NCBI GenBank assembly: GCA_022113835.1
Contig: JAILWY010000023.1
Span: 7,998,001-8,062,000 of the forward strand
Source of the DNA: Atopsyche davidsoni
Lineage: Eukaryota; Arthropoda; Insecta; Trichoptera; Hydrobiosidae
DNA length: 64,000 nucleotides
Direction: 5' to 3'
Shown: in pieces, positions 63,762 through 64,000 of the stretch
How positions within the stretch are numbered: position 1 is the stretch's first letter
Layout: each line of letters opens with the position of its first letter
Translations under genes and position numbers: made by a program
The notes under the pieces: model-generated
Told to the model about the DNA's origin: nothing
What the model saw: the letters and a program-made list of their open reading frames with translations, nothing else
Databases searched by the model: none

Positions 63762-64000
63762 CTCTATACAATATAAAACAACCACTGGCCCACCGATAAG
63801 TTGTATTTGTGTAGCATCGAGGTTCAAATATTTTGATAATTTTACTCTTTGACAAAAAAAAAACACGAAAGTTGAACGACAGTGCTTTACGCGGTAATTG
63901 GACATGGAGTGCGGAAGCCTTTGGTATAATCGACAGTGCGTGCTCGAAATGTGACCTTTTCAACATTGCGCATTTATCTAGGTGGCGGATGTTCAATAGG
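63762..64000. other. Window end, no supported gene
   Basis: Nothing recognisable; overlapping minus-strand open frames cross the miniature element and are not genes. Confidence 0.4.

Noticed and set aside
1..64000. CRISPR arrays, bacterial operons or riboswitches
   Set aside because: Nothing with regular direct repeats and spacers, no Shine-Dalgarno-led gene runs; the DNA is clearly eukaryotic.

Overview
The window looks like nuclear DNA of an insect, most probably a moth or butterfly. The base composition is strongly AT-rich. Genes are spliced with ordinary GT-AG introns. The mobile elements are of animal type: non-autonomous Helitrons ending in hairpin plus CTAG, an I-like non-LTR retrotransposon, a mariner-type DNA transposon and a hAT-type miniature element. 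A short run of the insect telomere unit TTAGG is also present. Species cannot be named from the sequence alone.

Bases 1 to about 34,600 hold no gene I can support. This stretch is an AT-rich desert broken by about fifteen GC-richer islands of 100 to 450 bp, with recurring TGACTCA and CACCTG motifs, two TATA boxes, one candidate first exon, one candidate terminal exon, two nearly identical Helitron copies 25 kb apart in opposite orientation, a degenerate SINE-like head and a 72-bp TA microsatellite. It reads like cis-regulatory or intronic territory of a gene outside the window, but that is inference.

Bases 34,665 to 43,319 hold two divergent housekeeping-type genes. On the minus strand is a two-exon short-chain dehydrogenase resembling vertebrate DHRSX, in strikingly GC-rich exons. 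On the plus strand is a TBC-domain Rab GAP resembling TBC1D14/TBC1D12, five coding exons seen with the 5' end unresolved. The roughly 1.5 kb between them is a likely shared promoter region. A pre-miRNA-like hairpin lies in the dehydrogenase intron.

Bases 43,320 to 50,383 are AT-rich spacer with two back-to-back perfect palindromes, then a 5'-truncated, frame-disrupted I-like retrotransposon bounded by a 12-bp target duplication.

Bases 50,384 to 60,777 carry three tandem minus-strand genes for brainiac-like beta-1,3-glycosyltransferases, each with three exons and an open frame. Copies 1 and 2 are almost identical over about 665 bp of exon 1 but clearly different at both ends, which points to gene conversion. 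A mariner remnant sits between copies 1 and 2. The last 3.2 kb is spacer with a hAT-type miniature element near the end.
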